A stretch of DNA of 64,000 nucleotides from Roseiarcus sp963806935. GTDB lineage: Bacteria > Pseudomonadota > Alphaproteobacteria > Rhizobiales > Beijerinckiaceae. The notes under the pieces are model-generated. The model ran no database searches. It was not told the origin of the DNA and saw nothing but the letters and a program-made list of their open reading frames with translations. The DNA lies in the NCBI GenBank assembly GCA_963806935.1, contig CAWEAT010000031.1, positions 7,113 to 71,112 on the forward strand. The letters are read 5' to 3'. Positions 36,262-44,468 of this stretch are shown in pieces (positions within the stretch are counted from its first letter, which is position 1; the number at the start of each line of letters is the position of its first letter). Both the position numbers and the translations under genes were made by a program.

Positions 36262-37203
36262 ATGCGTGATCCTTACGACGTTCTTGGCGTAGCGAAATCC
36301 GCCGGCGCAGCCGAGATCAAATCCGCCTTCCGCAAGCTCGCGAAGAAGTACCACCCCGACCAGAGCAAGGAGCCGAGGGCCAAGGAGCGCTTCGCCGAAG
36401 TCGGCTCGGCCTACGAAATCCTCGGCGACGACAAGAAGCGGAAAGCCTTCGATCGCGGCGAGATCGACGCCGAAGGCAAGCCCAAAGCGCCGCAGTTCGA
36501 GGGGTTCGGTTTCGGGCGCCAGCCCGGAGCGGGCGGCCGGGGCGACTTTCGCAATTTCGGCTTCGACTTCGGCGGCGGCGGGTTTTCGGCCGAAAGCGGC
36601 TCGATCGATCCGGATGTTCTGTCAGAGCTGTTTGGCGCCGGCCGGTCACGCGCGCGCAGTCAGTCGATCCGCGGCGAGGACGTTGGCGTCTCGGTCGCGG
36701 TTCCTTTGGCGACGATCGCGCACGGAGGGTCGATTCGGGTCGCCCTGCCGACGGGCAAGATGCTGGATGTCGCCGTGCCTGCCGGTATCGAAGAGGGAAA
36801 GTCCATCCGGTTGCGCGGTCAAGGCCACGCGGGCAACCGCGGCGGCGGGCCAGGCGACGTCATCGTGACGATTCGCTACGCCCCCCATCCGTTGTTCAAG
36901 GTCGAGGGTCGCGACTTGCGACTGGATTTACCCGTTAGCCTCTACGAGGCTATATTGGGCGCACGGGTGCGGGCGCCGACGCTGAGCGGCGAGGTCGAAA
37001 TGTCGATCGCTCCGGGGGCTAGCGGCGGCCGAGTGCTTCGGTTGCGCGGCAAGGGCCTTCCCGCCGGCGCCGATCAACCCGCAGGCGACTTGTTAGCGAC
37101 GTTGCGGATCGTTCTGCCGAACGAAGTGGACCCGGAACTGACCGCGTTGATGCGCAAGCTGCGCGATCAAAAGCCCTACGATCCTCGCTCGGGCATCGTC
37201 TGA
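36262..37203 (+). CDS. DnaJ-like co-chaperone (CbpA type, no zinc finger)
   Basis: A 313-residue protein with an N-terminal J domain (DPYDVLGVAKSAGAAEIKSA, KKYHPDQSK with HPD at 31-33, AYEILGDDKKRKAFD). A Gly/Phe-rich linker spans about residues 80-130, followed directly by the C-terminal peptide-binding domain (GEDVGVSVAVPLATIAHGG, LRGQGHAGNRGGGPGD, LPVSLYEAILG). The Cys-rich zinc domain of DnaJ is absent, as in CbpA/DjlA-type proteins. It would stimulate DnaK. Its last 28 bases overlap the convergent anti-sigma gene. Confidence 0.9.
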   Translation: MRDPYDVLGVAKSAGAAEIKSAFRKLAKKYHPDQSKEPRAKERFAEVGSAYEILGDDKKRKAFDRGEIDAEGKPKAPQFEGFGFGRQPGAGGRGDFRNFGFDFGGGGFSAESGSIDPDVLSELFGAGRSRARSQSIRGEDVGVSVAVPLATIAHGGSIRVALPTGKMLDVAVPAGIEEGKSIRLRGQGHAGNRGGGPGDVIVTIRYAPHPLFKVEGRDLRLDLPVSLYEAILGARVRAPTLSGEVEMSIAPGASGGRVLRLRGKGLPAGADQPAGDLLATLRIVLPNEVDPELTALMRKLRDQKPYDPRSGIV

Positions 37204-38060
37204 ACGCCGTCGGCCGGCGAATAGAACAAGTCTTGCGCAATCTTCAGCAATGACGGCGCCTCAAGGTCTCCGACCAGCGCAAATCCCTGGCCGCGCCACG
37301 TCCAGATGGCGGCATTGCCGCCATCGGCAGCCAGGAGTTCGGGCGCTCTCGTCGTGGGCGCGTCAAGCGACCGGACGAGCAAGCCCACGCGCCTGTCTTG
37401 CGAGGCGTAAACGAGAAACGCCGCCGGCGCCCCCGGAAAAGGAGCGATCCTCGCGCCGAGCAGGCGGACGGCCGAAGGCGCGGCGGGGAGGTAAACTGGG
37501 CGAAAGAGACGATCGTTCAGCCACTCTTGCGATTCCGCACGATCGCCGGTCGCAAACTCGACCGGGGCGACGCCCGACCGGACAAAAGCGCGAAAAGCCG
37601 CAACGGCCGCTTCTCCGAGTCCGTTTGCCGGAACAACAGTCGCCGCCGGCGACCAAACGCACCCCAGGCAAACGAAGGCAGCCGCGAGGATAAGCCGCCA
37701 TAATGGCAAAGGTCGAAAATCGCTGGCCGCCCCGACGTTCGCAGCGATTCGCGAGGCATCATCGAAGCCAGGCGCCGATGACCGCGACGGGAGCTCGCGA
37801 CCGGGTCTTGCGCCAATGGCCGCCGGCCGCCGGCCCTTGGCCGGAACTTCGTTGTGATGACGAACGATGCTGATCGAGAAAGCTCTCGGGCCCTCGCTGG
37901 CGAAGGCCGATCGAATGGCGCTGTTTTGCGCTCGCCACATCGTCGCGCGATGGGCAAGCGCTGGATCTTCCGCCATCCGCTTTTCGAACGCCAAGCGCTG
38001 GTCAGGCTCGAGGCAATCGTCGACATAGGAATGCAAATCCGCCAGCCGCGACGCTTCCAT
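37176..38060 (-). CDS. Anti-sigma factor, membrane anchored
   Basis: The 294-residue product has an N-terminal anti-sigma domain (LHSYVDDCLEPDQRLAFEKR, MAEDPALAHRATMW) without the zinc-binding His/Cys pattern. A single membrane helix lies near residues 122-142 (WRLILAAAFVCLGCVWS), and an exported C-terminal region of about 150 residues follows. Its ATG overlaps the sigma gene stop (GTGATG), the usual coupling of sigma and anti-sigma. It likely holds the sigma factor at the membrane until a periplasmic signal. Confidence 0.82.
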   Translation of the reverse strand: MEASRLADLHSYVDDCLEPDQRLAFEKRMAEDPALAHRATMWRAQNSAIRSAFASEGPRAFSISIVRHHNEVPAKGRRPAAIGARPGRELPSRSSAPGFDDASRIAANVGAASDFRPLPLWRLILAAAFVCLGCVWSPAATVVPANGLGEAAVAAFRAFVRSGVAPVEFATGDRAESQEWLNDRLFRPVYLPAAPSAVRLLGARIAPFPGAPAAFLVYASQDRRVGLLVRSLDAPTTRAPELLAADGGNAAIWTWRGQGFALVGDLEAPSLLKIAQDLFYSPADGVQTMPERGS

Positions 38061-38638
38061 CACTTGACCACTCGCAGATGAGGGATCGACGGCGCCGCAA
38101 CGTCGGCCGTCTCAGCCGCGCTCGGCGACCTAGTCAGCGCGGAGAGGCGTTCGCGGGCCTTGGTCAGCCGGGTCACGAGCGTAGCGAGCGAGATATCGAG
38201 CGCTGAGGCCGCCTCACGGTGGGTGAGATTCGCCAGAACAACAATCAAAAGCGCCTCTCTGAGCTCCAGAGGCAGCGCACGGACGGCAACGGACATGTCG
38301 ATCCCGCTGGACGCCGCTCGGTCGCGAGCGCTTTCTGCACTCTCGTCCCACCCGGCTTCCCCTTCGTCGAAGACCAAGCGACGCGCGTGGCGGCGATAGA
38401 GCCGAACAAACTGGCCGAAGGCGCGCACGCGCGCATCTTCGTGAGCATGCCCTCTGGCGTCACGGGCGGGAGTCGCGTCCACCGCCTCGAAAGAAGCCTG
38501 CCTGAACAGGCGATCCACAAGCGCGGCCGCAGCCGCATGATCGAGCACGAACCGACCGTCTTGGGTCAGGGCCAACCCGAATCGGCGCAGGTCTGAGAGG
38601 TCGGCCAAACTGTCGCTTAACGGCGGCACCACTGACAC
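38060..38638 (-). CDS. ECF-type RNA polymerase sigma factor
   Basis: The 192-residue protein has a clear sigma-70 region 4: VAVRALPLELREALLIVVLA, then LTHREAASALDISLATLVTR and LTKARERLSALT. The region 2 half is divergent (VRAFGQFVRLYRRHARRL). The start is GTG 38638. It is co-encoded with the anti-sigma protein at 37176 and should direct a small regulon. The inverted repeat at 38729-38745 in its upstream region could be its own control site or one for fabI. Confidence 0.78.
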   Translation of the reverse strand: MSVVPPLSDSLADLSDLRRFGLALTQDGRFVLDHAAAAALVDRLFRQASFEAVDATPARDARGHAHEDARVRAFGQFVRLYRRHARRLVFDEGEAGWDESAESARDRAASSGIDMSVAVRALPLELREALLIVVLANLTHREAASALDISLATLVTRLTKARERLSALTRSPSAAETADVAAPSIPHLRVVK

Positions 38639-38728
38639 CCGGGAGTTCGTGTGAGCCTCGACAAGCGTTAACGCTCGTTGACGATCCTAGTCAAAAGACG
38701 CTCGGGTTCAAGCGCGTGTGCGAGCAAA

Positions 38729-38745
38729 GTCACACATTTTGTGAC
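38729..38745. promoter_or_regulatory. Palindromic operator candidate between the sigma gene and fabI
   Basis: GTCACA (38729-38734), five spacer bases, TGTGAC (38740-38745): a perfect 6+6 inverted repeat in a 217-base divergent intergenic region. It resembles a regulator half-site pair of the Crp/Fnr or GntR kind, but the regulator cannot be told from this. Confidence 0.5.
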
Positions 38746-38855
38746 GATTGACCGAACCCTTGTCCTTCCCATGCGTGTCAGGCGAGGCTAAGGGATATCC
38801 CGCCGCCCACGCGGCGTAATTTTGACCTTCCAATCCGAACCGTAGAGAGGCCTTG

Positions 38856-39692
38856 ATGGAGCAAGCCCCTTCAGTCAGCGCAACCGCGGGCGTAATGCGC
38901 GGGATGCGCGGGGTCGTACTCGGCGTGGCCAACAATCGCTCGATCGCATGGGGCATCGCCAAGGCGGCTCGCTCCGCCGGCGCCGAACTGGCGTTTAGTT
39001 TTCAAGGCGAAGCGCTGGAAAAACGCGTCCGGCCGCTCGCGCAAGAACTCGGAGCCCACGTGCTGGGCCATTGCGATGTGACCGAGGGCGGCTCGATCGA
39101 TTTTGTGTTCTCGGAAGCAAGAAAATTGTGGGGAGCAATCGACTTCGTCGTCCACTGCATAGCCTTCGCCGACAAGGACCAACTGACCGGCAGGTATATC
39201 GATACAACCGAGGACAATTTCGCAAAATCGCTCGCCATATCATGTTATTCGTTTACGGCTGTCGCCCAACGAGCCGAAAAGCTGATGACCAACGGCGGCG
39301 CCATGCTGACCCTGACCTACTATGGCGCAGAAAAGTGGATGCCCCACTATAACGTGATGGGCGTCGCCAAAGCCGCATTGGAGGCGAGCGTCCGATACCT
39401 CGCGGCCGATCTCGGGGAGAAGGCGATTCGCGTCAATGCGATTTCAGCTGGACCGATCAAGACGCTCGCCGCTTCTGGCATCGGCGATTTCCGCTACATT
39501 CTGCGGTGGAATGAATATAATGCGCCCCTGCGTCGTACGGTCACCATCGAGGAGGTCGGCGACAGCGCGGTCTATCTTCTGTCGCCGATGTCGCGCGGCG
39601 TGACCGGCGAAATTGTCCACGTCGACGCTGGATATCACGTGGTCGGGATGAAGAATCCGGCCGCGCCCGACCTGACCGCGGTCAAGGACTGA
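38856..39692 (+). CDS. fabI: Enoyl-[acyl-carrier-protein] reductase (NADH)
   Basis: From ATG 38856 (AGAGAGG upstream) the 278-residue protein has the FabI Rossmann start GVVLGVANNRSIAWGIAKAA, DVTEGGSIDFVF, VHCIAFADKDQLTGRY, and the catalytic Y-x6-K in YNVMGVAK after MLTLTYYGAEKWMP. AGPIKTLAASGIGDF is also present. It reduces trans-2-enoyl-ACP in fatty-acid synthesis. A TTG just upstream could add one residue. It may be a second copy in the genome; no fabA/B is near. Confidence 0.93.
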   Translation: MEQAPSVSATAGVMRGMRGVVLGVANNRSIAWGIAKAARSAGAELAFSFQGEALEKRVRPLAQELGAHVLGHCDVTEGGSIDFVFSEARKLWGAIDFVVHCIAFADKDQLTGRYIDTTEDNFAKSLAISCYSFTAVAQRAEKLMTNGGAMLTLTYYGAEKWMPHYNVMGVAKAALEASVRYLAADLGEKAIRVNAISAGPIKTLAASGIGDFRYILRWNEYNAPLRRTVTIEEVGDSAVYLLSPMSRGVTGEIVHVDAGYHVVGMKNPAAPDLTAVKD

Positions 39693-40073
39693 GGTGCTTG
39701 GAAGGATTTCCAAATCCTTGGAAGCAAATCCAAATCGGCGTGGAAGAAGATCAAAGCCGAGTGAAGGAAATCCAAAGCCCGGGCGGAAGGAAATCCAAGG
39801 CGTTCCTTTTCTAAAGAGAACAATATTCTCAATAACTTAAGCTATCTCGTCACGCACATCGAACCGTCCCGGCCTCCCCGCGCTACTTTTTAACATGATA
39901 TCTAAGTCAAACACCGCCAGCCGCAGATATCTCAGCATCGGCCTGACGGCGATCCGAGCCCGACGACAGCACGCAGCATAGCACGGGCTTCTGATTATCG
40001 CAAATGATTTGCCGCCGCCGCCATCCGGCGACTCCTCTCCCTCCTGGCACGGCTTTTCGATCCGAACGCAGTT
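39693..40073. other. Intergenic region after fabI with degenerate tandem repeats
   Basis: About 380 bases between convergent genes. The first ~110 hold the GGAAG-type tandem repeat, followed by an A+T-rich stretch at 39805-39910 that is unusual here. No protein gene is supported; the long frames on the minus strand are unconserved in character. Confidence 0.45.
39698..39806. repeat. Degenerate tandem repeat, unit about 22 bases
   Basis: About five copies of a GGAAGgAAaTCCAAAgCCg-like unit follow fabI directly: GGAAGGATTTCCAAATCCTT, GGAAGCAAATCCAAATCGG, GGAAGAAGATCAAAGCCGAG, GGAAATCCAAAGCCCGGG, GGAAGGAAATCCAAGGCG. The purine-rich, low-GC unit contrasts with the surrounding DNA. Confidence 0.75.
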
Positions 40074-41237
40074 TCAGGCGGCCGGTCGGGTCCGAGGTCG
40101 TGCTTTTGGAGCGACGACCAGCCGCCAAAGAACCAGCGCGGCGACCGCCATATGCACATAGGCGTTCTGAACGAAGAGCGTCTGCGGACCAAAGTCCTTC
40201 ATCAGCACCGAGGCGACCGCCGGCGCTGCGATCGCCGCGACGCAGTAGATGAACAGGAGCCCGACGGAAATGAAAACCAGATCGTGGGCGGCGCTGTCGT
40301 CGTTGGCGAGCGACACGGCGAGCGTGTAGAGCGAGTAGGTCGTCAGGCCGACAAGAAATCCCAGCACGATCAGCCATACCCCCGGAGCCGCCATCCGGCT
40401 CAGGGCGAATTCGCAAGCCGCGCCCGCGATCATGACCGCCGCCATCACCAGGCGGCGGTCGATGCGGTCGGAGACCAGGGCGATAGGGAAGACGCCCAGC
40501 GCCGATCCGAGCACGATCGAAGAGGTGAACAGGGGGACGCTGCTGGGCGTCATTCCGATCTCGACCGCGAATATCGGACCAAGGGCGAACAAGGCGCCGT
40601 TCGCAGCCCCCGCGGCCAGCGCCGCCAGACACGAAATCGGCGCCAAGCGGACGAGCCAGATCAGGCGAGGACGCACGCTCCGCGGCTGGGCGGGCGGATC
40701 GACGCTGGTCATCGCCATCGGCACGATCGCGAGGGCGAGCAACGCCCCTGCGACGGCGAAGGATGAGAATCCATTCGGTCCAAGCGGCTTCAAAGCCAAT
40801 TGTCCGCTCGCGGAGGCGACGAAATTGGCAATCTGGTAGAGAGCGTAAAGCGCGCCGCGGTTGGAATTGGTCGCTTTGGCGTTGATCCAGGATTCGATGA
40901 CGGCGTAGAGCCCGGCGAACACGAAGCCGATGAGCGCGCGACAGGCGAGCCACGCCAGCGGAAAGACCATGACGGGCATAAGGATCACCGAGGCGACCGC
41001 CAGCGCGACAAAGGCGGCGTAGGCCCTGATATGACCGCCTCGCCGAATGATCGCTGGCGCGGCGAGGGTCCCGGCCAGCATTCCGGCGAAATAAACCGAT
41101 CCGAGCAGACCGACGGTCAAGTCGGGGAAGCCTTCCATGCGCGCCCTCAGCGGCGTCGCCACGCCGACCAGGCTGTTGCCGCCGATCAGCAGCAGCACAG
41201 AGAACAAGAGAGCGGAGATGGAGGGAAGGATGCTCAA
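40074..41237 (-). CDS. MFS transporter
   Basis: A 387-residue, twelve-helix permease starting at TTG 41237. It has the MFS loop features GVATPLRARMEGFPDLTVG, YFAGMLAGTLAAPAIIRRGG, LIGFVFAGLYAVIESWINAK and VSDRIDRRLVMAA (loop 8-9). It is close to the YcaD-like group, whose substrates are unknown. It is convergent with fabI and divergent from the DAHP synthase gene, and is probably a monocistronic gene. Confidence 0.85.
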   Translation of the reverse strand: MSILPSISALLFSVLLLIGGNSLVGVATPLRARMEGFPDLTVGLLGSVYFAGMLAGTLAAPAIIRRGGHIRAYAAFVALAVASVILMPVMVFPLAWLACRALIGFVFAGLYAVIESWINAKATNSNRGALYALYQIANFVASASGQLALKPLGPNGFSSFAVAGALLALAIVPMAMTSVDPPAQPRSVRPRLIWLVRLAPISCLAALAAGAANGALFALGPIFAVEIGMTPSSVPLFTSSIVLGSALGVFPIALVSDRIDRRLVMAAVMIAGAACEFALSRMAAPGVWLIVLGFLVGLTTYSLYTLAVSLANDDSAAHDLVFISVGLLFIYCVAAIAAPAVASVLMKDFGPQTLFVQNAYVHMAVAALVLWRLVVAPKARPRTRPAA

Positions 41238-41442
41238 AAGGGGCGAATCGGCGTTGGCGTTAGCGTCGGTTCGGGGATGGTCTCACACCATCGGCCGGCG
41301 CGCGACGTAGTCGTTCGTTTCATCTGCTCGATAAAATGCGCGGCTGCCTCGAAAATCGGCATATCGGCCGGAAGCGTCCGACTGTATATAGACCGCCTGG
41401 CGGTCGGGAAGCGGCGGCGGAGCCTTGCTTGAGGAAGGGATG

Positions 41443-42831
41443 ATGGCGAACCAACGTTGGACCCCGGAGAGTTGGCGCGCGAGGCCGATCGCCCAGGCGC
41501 CGGCTTACCGCGACCGCGCGGCGCTCGCCGAAGCCGAGCGCCAGCTTGCCGGCTATCCGCCGCTGGTGTTCGCCGGCGAAGCGCGCAAGCTCAAGCAGGC
41601 ATTGGGCAAGGCGGCCGGCGGAGACGCGTTCCTGTTGCAGGGCGGGGATTGCGCCGAGAGCTTCGGCGAGCACTCGGCCGACAATATCCGCGATTTCTTC
41701 CGGGTCTTCCTGCAGATGGCGGTGGTCATGACGTTCGCGGCCGCTTCGCCCATCGTCAAGGTCGGCCGTGTCGCGGGCCAATTCGCCAAGCCGCGCTCCT
41801 CGGACTTCGAGACCATCGATGGCGTCACGCTGCCTGCCTATCGCGGCGATATCGTCAACGACATCGAGTTCACTCCGCAAGCGCGCGAGCCCGATCCGCG
41901 CCGTCAGCTCGAAGCCTATCGCCAGTCGGCGGCGACCTTGAACCTGCTCAGGGCGTTCGCCACCGGCGGCTACGCCAATCTCGAGAACGCGCATCGGTGG
42001 ATGCTCGGGTTCGTCAACGACAGCCCCCAATCGGAACGCTATCAGGAGGTTGCCGACCGCATCACCGAGACGCTGGGCTTCATGCGCGCGATCGGCCTCG
42101 ACGCCGAAGCGCATCCGGAACTGCGGGCGACGGATTTCTACACCTCCCACGAGGCGCTGCTGCTTGGTTACGAACAGGCGATGACGCGGCTCGATTCGAC
42201 CTCCGGCGACTATTACGCCACTTCGGGCCACATGATCTGGATCGGCGACCGGACGCGCCAGCTCGGCGGCGCCCACGTCGAATATTGCCGGGGCTTGAAG
42301 AATCCGATCGGCCTCAAGTGCGGCCCGTCGCTGAGCCCCGACGAGCTCATGCGCCTCGTCGAAGTGCTCGATCCGGAGCGCGAAGCCGGCCGGCTGACGC
42401 TGATCTGCCGCTTCGGCGCCGACAGGATCGACGCCGCGCTGTCGCCGCTCCTGCGCGCCGCGAAGCGCGAGGGCTTGACGCTGCTTTGGGTCTCGGACCC
42501 GATGCACGGCAATACGATCAAGACCTCGAGCGGGTTCAAGACGAGGCCGATCGAACGCATCGCCCAGGAGGTGCGCCATTTCTTCGCCATCTGCCGCGCC
42601 GAAGGCGTCTACGCCGGGGGCATCCATCTCGAGATGACGGGCAAGAACGTCACCGAATGCACCGGAGGCGCGCGCGCGATTTCGGAGGCCGATCTGCACG
42701 ACCGCTATCACACCTATTGCGATCCGCGCCTCAATGCGGAGCAGTCGATCGAGATGGCGTTCATGATCGCCGATCTGCTCAAGGCGCAGCGGCTCGCCCA
42801 GCCTGAACGGCCGGTTCGGGCGGCGGAATGA
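41443..42831 (+). CDS. 3-deoxy-7-phosphoheptulonate synthase, class II
   Basis: The 462-residue product matches class II (plant-type) DAHP synthases: QRWTPESWRARPIAQAPAY, FLLQGGDCAESFGEHSADNI, KVGRVAGQFAKPRSS, SGHMIWIGDRTRQLGGAHVE, NPIGLKCGPS, LWVSDPMHGNTIK, GIHLEMTGKNVTECTGG. All metal and substrate residues of the family are visible. It condenses PEP and erythrose-4-phosphate, the entry to the shikimate pathway. GAGGAAGGG precedes two adjacent ATGs; 41443 is chosen for spacing. Confidence 0.95.
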   Translation: MANQRWTPESWRARPIAQAPAYRDRAALAEAERQLAGYPPLVFAGEARKLKQALGKAAGGDAFLLQGGDCAESFGEHSADNIRDFFRVFLQMAVVMTFAAASPIVKVGRVAGQFAKPRSSDFETIDGVTLPAYRGDIVNDIEFTPQAREPDPRRQLEAYRQSAATLNLLRAFATGGYANLENAHRWMLGFVNDSPQSERYQEVADRITETLGFMRAIGLDAEAHPELRATDFYTSHEALLLGYEQAMTRLDSTSGDYYATSGHMIWIGDRTRQLGGAHVEYCRGLKNPIGLKCGPSLSPDELMRLVEVLDPEREAGRLTLICRFGADRIDAALSPLLRAAKREGLTLLWVSDPMHGNTIKTSSGFKTRPIERIAQEVRHFFAICRAEGVYAGGIHLEMTGKNVTECTGGARAISEADLHDRYHTYCDPRLNAEQSIEMAFMIADLLKAQRLAQPERPVRAAE

Positions 42832-42881
42832 CGGCCGGGCTCCGGCCGCCCGCGATCTGCGGCCAGCCCTAGGGGCGCGCG

Positions 42882-43988
42882 GTGCGACTATCCGATTACG
42901 CCGTCGGCCGGGACAACAATTTCAACCTCATCCGCCTCGCGGCGGCGCTTTCGGTCATCTTCAGCCATAGCGTCGCAGTTCTCGGACTGCCGTCGTCGCG
43001 GGAATTCTTCTTCGACCATCTCGGCCTGTCGCTGGCCGAAATGGCGGTCGACGTCTTCTTCGTCACCAGCGGCTTTCTGGTCGCCGGCAGCCTGGTCAAT
43101 CGGGGAGACGTGGTCGCCTTCCTGTGGGCGCGGGCGCTGCGCATCTATCCCGCGATCTGGGTGATGCTCGTCCTCACCGTATTCGCTCTCGCCCCGGCGC
43201 TGACCACGCTGCCGCTCGCCGATTACCTCGCCTCGCCGAAAACACATGAATACTTTGCTAAATGTGCGACGCTGATCGGCGGCGTTCGCTATTCGCTGCC
43301 GGGCGTGTTCGAGACCAACCCGCTCCACGCCGAGTTCAACGGCTCGCTGTGGACGCTGCCGATCGAGCTCAGGCTCTATTGCTATCTCGCGGCCGGCTGG
43401 CTCGTGCTTGCAGCGGCGCCGGCCATCCGGCTCAGGGCGATGAGCATCGCCGCGCCGATCGCGGCGTGCGCGTTCCTCGTCCTCATCCTGCGCGGGCGCC
43501 TGTTCGGCGCCCCGTTCAACGCCGCCGACACCCGGGTGTTCATGTTCCTCTATGGAACGACGCTCTACCTGTGGCGCGACAAGGTCCCGATGAGTCGCGC
43601 GATCCTCGTCGCGGCGTTTGCCTGCCTCGTGCTCGCGTCGGTCAACAAGCAGGCCTATTTCGTCGCTTACGTTATTTGCCTCGCGCCGTTCGTCCTCCAT
43701 CTCGCCTACCTGCCGAAGGGACGCGTGCTCGCCTTCAACGACTGGGGAGATTGCTCCTATGGCGTCTACATCTACGCCTTTCCGATCCAGCAGACGCTGG
43801 CGTTCCTCTTTCCCGGCATGCCGCTGATCGCGATGATCCTCTCCTCCGCCGCCATCACCCTTGGCGTCGCCGCGCTGTCCTGGACGCTGATCGAACGGAG
43901 GGCGCTGGCGCTCAAGGGCGACTTCGCTGCCGCGACGTCGCGGGCGGTCAATCTCGGCTGGGCCAAGATCGGCGGCGTCGTGCGCTGA
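42882..43988 (+). CDS. Membrane acyltransferase (acyltransferase 3/OafA family)
   Basis: A 368-residue integral membrane protein from GTG 42882. It starts NNFNLIRLAAALSVIFSHSV (the R/H motif of Acyl_transf_3), then VDVFFVTSGFLVAGSLVNRG, WARALRIYPAIWVML, NGSLWTLPIELRLYCYL and DCSYGVYIYAFPIQQ. These proteins O-acetylate surface polysaccharides or peptides. It is 51 bases from the DAHP synthase gene and separated by a repeat from the repetitive-protein operon at 44469, so linkage to either is uncertain. Confidence 0.88.
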   Translation: MRLSDYAVGRDNNFNLIRLAAALSVIFSHSVAVLGLPSSREFFFDHLGLSLAEMAVDVFFVTSGFLVAGSLVNRGDVVAFLWARALRIYPAIWVMLVLTVFALAPALTTLPLADYLASPKTHEYFAKCATLIGGVRYSLPGVFETNPLHAEFNGSLWTLPIELRLYCYLAAGWLVLAAAPAIRLRAMSIAAPIAACAFLVLILRGRLFGAPFNAADTRVFMFLYGTTLYLWRDKVPMSRAILVAAFACLVLASVNKQAYFVAYVICLAPFVLHLAYLPKGRVLAFNDWGDCSYGVYIYAFPIQQTLAFLFPGMPLIAMILSSAAITLGVAALSWTLIERRALALKGDFAAATSRAVNLGWAKIGGVVR

Positions 43989-44468
43989 GCGGTTGCCCCG
44001 GAGTCCCAAGGGGATTCCAAACTTAGCCAAATCCGGCAAAGCCGGCCGGAGAGCCAGCCAAATCTCGCCAAGGAAAAGGCTTGGATTCCCTTGGATCGCC
44101 TTTTCCGAAACAAGCGTTTTCAAGCGGTTACGGCGACGCCGGCCCGGAAAGACTTCTCCCCCGCTCCGACAAGGGGAGGCGGCGCGGGTCGTCGGCCCGG
44201 TCGTCCGAGTCCAAGATGTTAACCTCGATGCCATGACGAGGCATGATACCGCCATTCTGGATTTTAGAAAAGGAATTGTCGCTCTCTTCGCGTCTTCGCG
44301 CACCGTCGGTTCTGGCGGTCGCAAACTTTGCCCCTTACCCCGATCACGTTTCCGTGATATGTGCTGCCGTAGAGTTCGCGCAGATAAGAACAATATTGCT
44401 ACGTAAGGTCGTAGTAATTTACCGCGCCGGTCAAGGCGGCGGAATGCTCTGAAGCGAGGAAACGATCC
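43989..44468. other. Intergenic region upstream of the repetitive-protein operon
   Basis: About 480 bases. The first 150 contain copy 2 of the dispersed repeat. From about 44200 to 44440 the DNA is clearly less G+C-rich and is the likely promoter region of the 44469 operon. No protein gene is supported. GAAGCGAGGAAACGATCC before 44469 provides the ribosome site. Confidence 0.5.
44017..44137. repeat. Dispersed intergenic repeat, copy 2 (inverted relative to copy 1)
   Basis: On the minus strand this reads like 35324-35446: GTAACCGCTTGAAAA, AAAAGGCGATCCAAGGG, AATCCAAGCCTTTTCCTTGG, TCCGGCCGGCTTTGCC, TTTGGCTAA. It also carries a 9-bp hairpin, GGAAAAGGC with GCCTTTTCC. It lies directly after the acyltransferase gene. 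Confidence 0.75.

Noticed and set aside
39907..40953. 348-codon minus-strand frame overlapping the MFS gene
   Set aside because: Shadow of the MFS gene in another frame; Arg/Gly-rich without membrane segments.
42888..44393. 501-codon frame antisense to the acyltransferase
   Set aside because: Charged, unconserved shadow of a membrane-protein gene; it includes the dispersed repeat and has no start site of quality.
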